This document shows positions 6,124 through 7,207 of a stretch of 7,207 nt of DNA, piece by piece. This DNA is from Gammaproteobacteria bacterium (GTDB lineage: Bacteria > Pseudomonadota > Gammaproteobacteria > Arenicellales > Poriferihabitantaceae): contig VXPI01000097.1 of NCBI GenBank assembly GCA_009839585.1, positions 1-7,207 on the forward strand, read 5' to 3'. Position numbers and translations under genes: made by a program. The notes under the pieces are model-generated. The model was not told where the DNA came from and ran no database searches. It was given only the letters and a program-made list of their open reading frames with translations. Numbering within the stretch: position 1 is the first letter of the stretch; the number at the start of each line of letters is the position of its first letter.

Positions 6124-7207
6124 CTATCCATCGGCAATCAGCTTATCCATGAGTCCTGACAACGGAATCATCCAGATATCATCACCGATTGGAACTTCTC
6201 TTTCACCACCGTATACGATAAATTTATGCGTTGCGCCGATTTCCTCAAATGCTCGCTTGATGTGCTTACCGAGTCTGGGCGCAACACCATATTTGACCTC
6301 AATCCCCCAAACTTGCGCGTTCGGCATTTTGACAACTAGATCAATTTCCGCTCCTGCTGCGGTGCGGTAAAAGTAAGTTTGGGAGAGACGCGGCATGACG
6401 GAATGGATATTTTCAACAACAAACCCCTCCCAGCTTTTACCAAGAATTGGGTTGGTCAATAACGCACGGTGATTTTCGATACCGAGCAGGCGGTGCAGGA
6501 TGCCACTGTCTCGTACGTAGTAGCGCGGAGATTTTACCAGCCTCTTTTTGACGTTGGCATGCCATGGTTCAATGCGACGTATCAGCAACAGGCCGGTGAG
6601 TATCTTTATGTAGTGATTGACTGTGGTTCGACTTAATTCGAGATTAGAAGCCAGATTGCTCGTGTTTATTGTTTCTCCCTGAAGGTGCGCCAGCATTGTC
6701 CAGAGAATGCGCAATTTCCGTGCAGATATATTGAACCCGGTTTGCGGAACATCACGTTCGAGATAGGTGCGTATAAGATCTTCAAGCCACTCCATGGCAC
6801 CCTCGTCATCCGGAGCCAGATAACTTCTTGGATAGCCTCCCCGGAACCAGAGGTCATTTATGCCTTGTTGGCCGGATTCGATTTCCAGTACATTGATCCC
6901 AGTCATTTCAATATGGCTGATGCGGCCAGCCAGGCTCTCGCAGGACTGTTTAAGCAGGCTCATTGACGCAGATCCCAAAATGAGGAATTGCCCTGCGTCA
7001 CGCCCTTCTTGACGATTGGAATCGATTAATCCGCGTAATACCGGAAATAAATCAGGCACTCGCTGAATTTCGTCAAGTATGATCAGTTTGTCTCTCTCGG
7101 ATCTCAGGTAGGTTTTTGGATCCTGCAGCAAAAGAACTTCTTCTGAATCTTCCAGATCCAGATAAGTCGAGTTCATGTCTTTTGCGATAACCCTGGAGAG
7201 CGTGGTC
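6124..7207 (-). CDS. AAA_14/DUF4143 ATPase, copy 3 (N-terminus beyond the window)
   Basis: A partial gene running off the right edge. The frame stays open upstream of the Met at 7176: the codons from 7206 down read TTLSRVIAKD, so the window cuts through the Walker A motif (GKTTL, with the last base of a Lys codon at 7207). About 360 residues are visible, and the true start is probably 30-40 residues further right. Present are Walker B LIILDEIQ, the sensor strand FLILGSAS, SLAGR, GGYP, a winged-helix-like region (LELSRTTVNHYIKILTGLLL), the DUF4143 block HANVKKRLVKSPRYYVRDSG, and C-terminal AEIDLVV...GIEVK. This last motif supplies the Glu, Asp, Glu and Lys of a PD-(D/E)xK-like core. It resembles copy 1 more than copy 2 (shared HAN, KRLVKSP, GGYPR and QRVP). 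The stop is a TAG at 6126-6124, converging on the transporter operon. Calling Met 7176 the start would wrongly remove the P loop. Confidence 0.88.
   Translation of the reverse strand, partial: TTLSRVIAKDMNSTYLDLEDSEEVLLLQDPKTYLRSERDKLIILDEIQRVPDLFPVLRGLIDSNRQEGRDAGQFLILGSASMSLLKQSCESLAGRISHIEMTGINVLEIESGQQGINDLWFRGGYPRSYLAPDDEGAMEWLEDLIRTYLERDVPQTGFNISARKLRILWTMLAHLQGETINTSNLASNLELSRTTVNHYIKILTGLLLIRRIEPWHANVKKRLVKSPRYYVRDSGILHRLLGIENHRALLTNPILGKSWEGFVVENIHSVMPRLSQTYFYRTAAGAEIDLVVKMPNAQVWGIEVKYGVAPRLGKHIKRAFEEIGATHKFIVYGGEREVPIGDDIWMIPLSGLMDKLIADG

Noticed and set aside
1138..7207. A composite transposon or genomic island bounded by repeats
   Set aside because: I found no transposase, integrase, terminal inverted repeats or target-site duplications around the ATPase genes.

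Overview
The window looks like chromosomal DNA of a proteobacterium, most likely a gammaproteobacterium. The base composition is moderate (somewhat under 50% G+C by eye), the proteins resemble proteobacterial catabolic hydratases and EamA transporters, and coding is dense. The sequence alone does not name a genus. No rRNA, tRNA, CRISPR array, transposase or recognisable insertion sequence is visible.

Layout from left to right: (1) 1-324, a non-coding leader ending in an operator-like inverted repeat (266-294). (2) 325-1116 (+), a 2-keto-4-pentenoate hydratase / 2-oxo-hepta-3-ene-1,7-dioate hydratase type enzyme of the fumarylacetoacetase superfamily. (3) 1138-2361 (-), an AAA_14/DUF4143 ATPase that converges on the hydratase; a long imperfect dyad covers its predicted promoter. 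(4) 2611-3846 (-), a second and divergent AAA_14/DUF4143 ATPase. (5) 3847-4102, an AT-rich divergent intergenic region with four tandem repeats of about 23 bp (3880-3971), followed by a candidate promoter for the transporters. (6) 4103-5002 and 5068-6024 (+), two paralogous ten-helix EamA/DMT transporters in tandem. (7) 6124 to the right edge (-), a third AAA_14/DUF4143 ATPase, cut by the window end inside its Walker A motif.

The plus-strand genes look metabolic: one enzyme for degrading 2-oxo-dienoic acids and two probable metabolite exporters or importers. The minus-strand genes are three stand-alone P-loop ATPases of a very common but functionally unassigned family. Each has an N-terminal AAA domain (Walker A, DE Walker B, SLAGR, GG[YF]P), a middle DNA-binding-like helical region and a C-terminal (E/D)xD...ExK signature typical of the PD-(D/E)xK nuclease fold. 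They belong to at least two subfamilies, so they look like independent acquisitions rather than a fresh tandem duplication.

The most unusual points are the density of these ATPases, their intact nuclease-like signature, and the two different repeat structures in front of the two complete copies: a 23-bp tandem array and a promoter-spanning dyad. No characterised defence, toxin-antitoxin or biosynthetic system is demonstrated here; any such role is inference.
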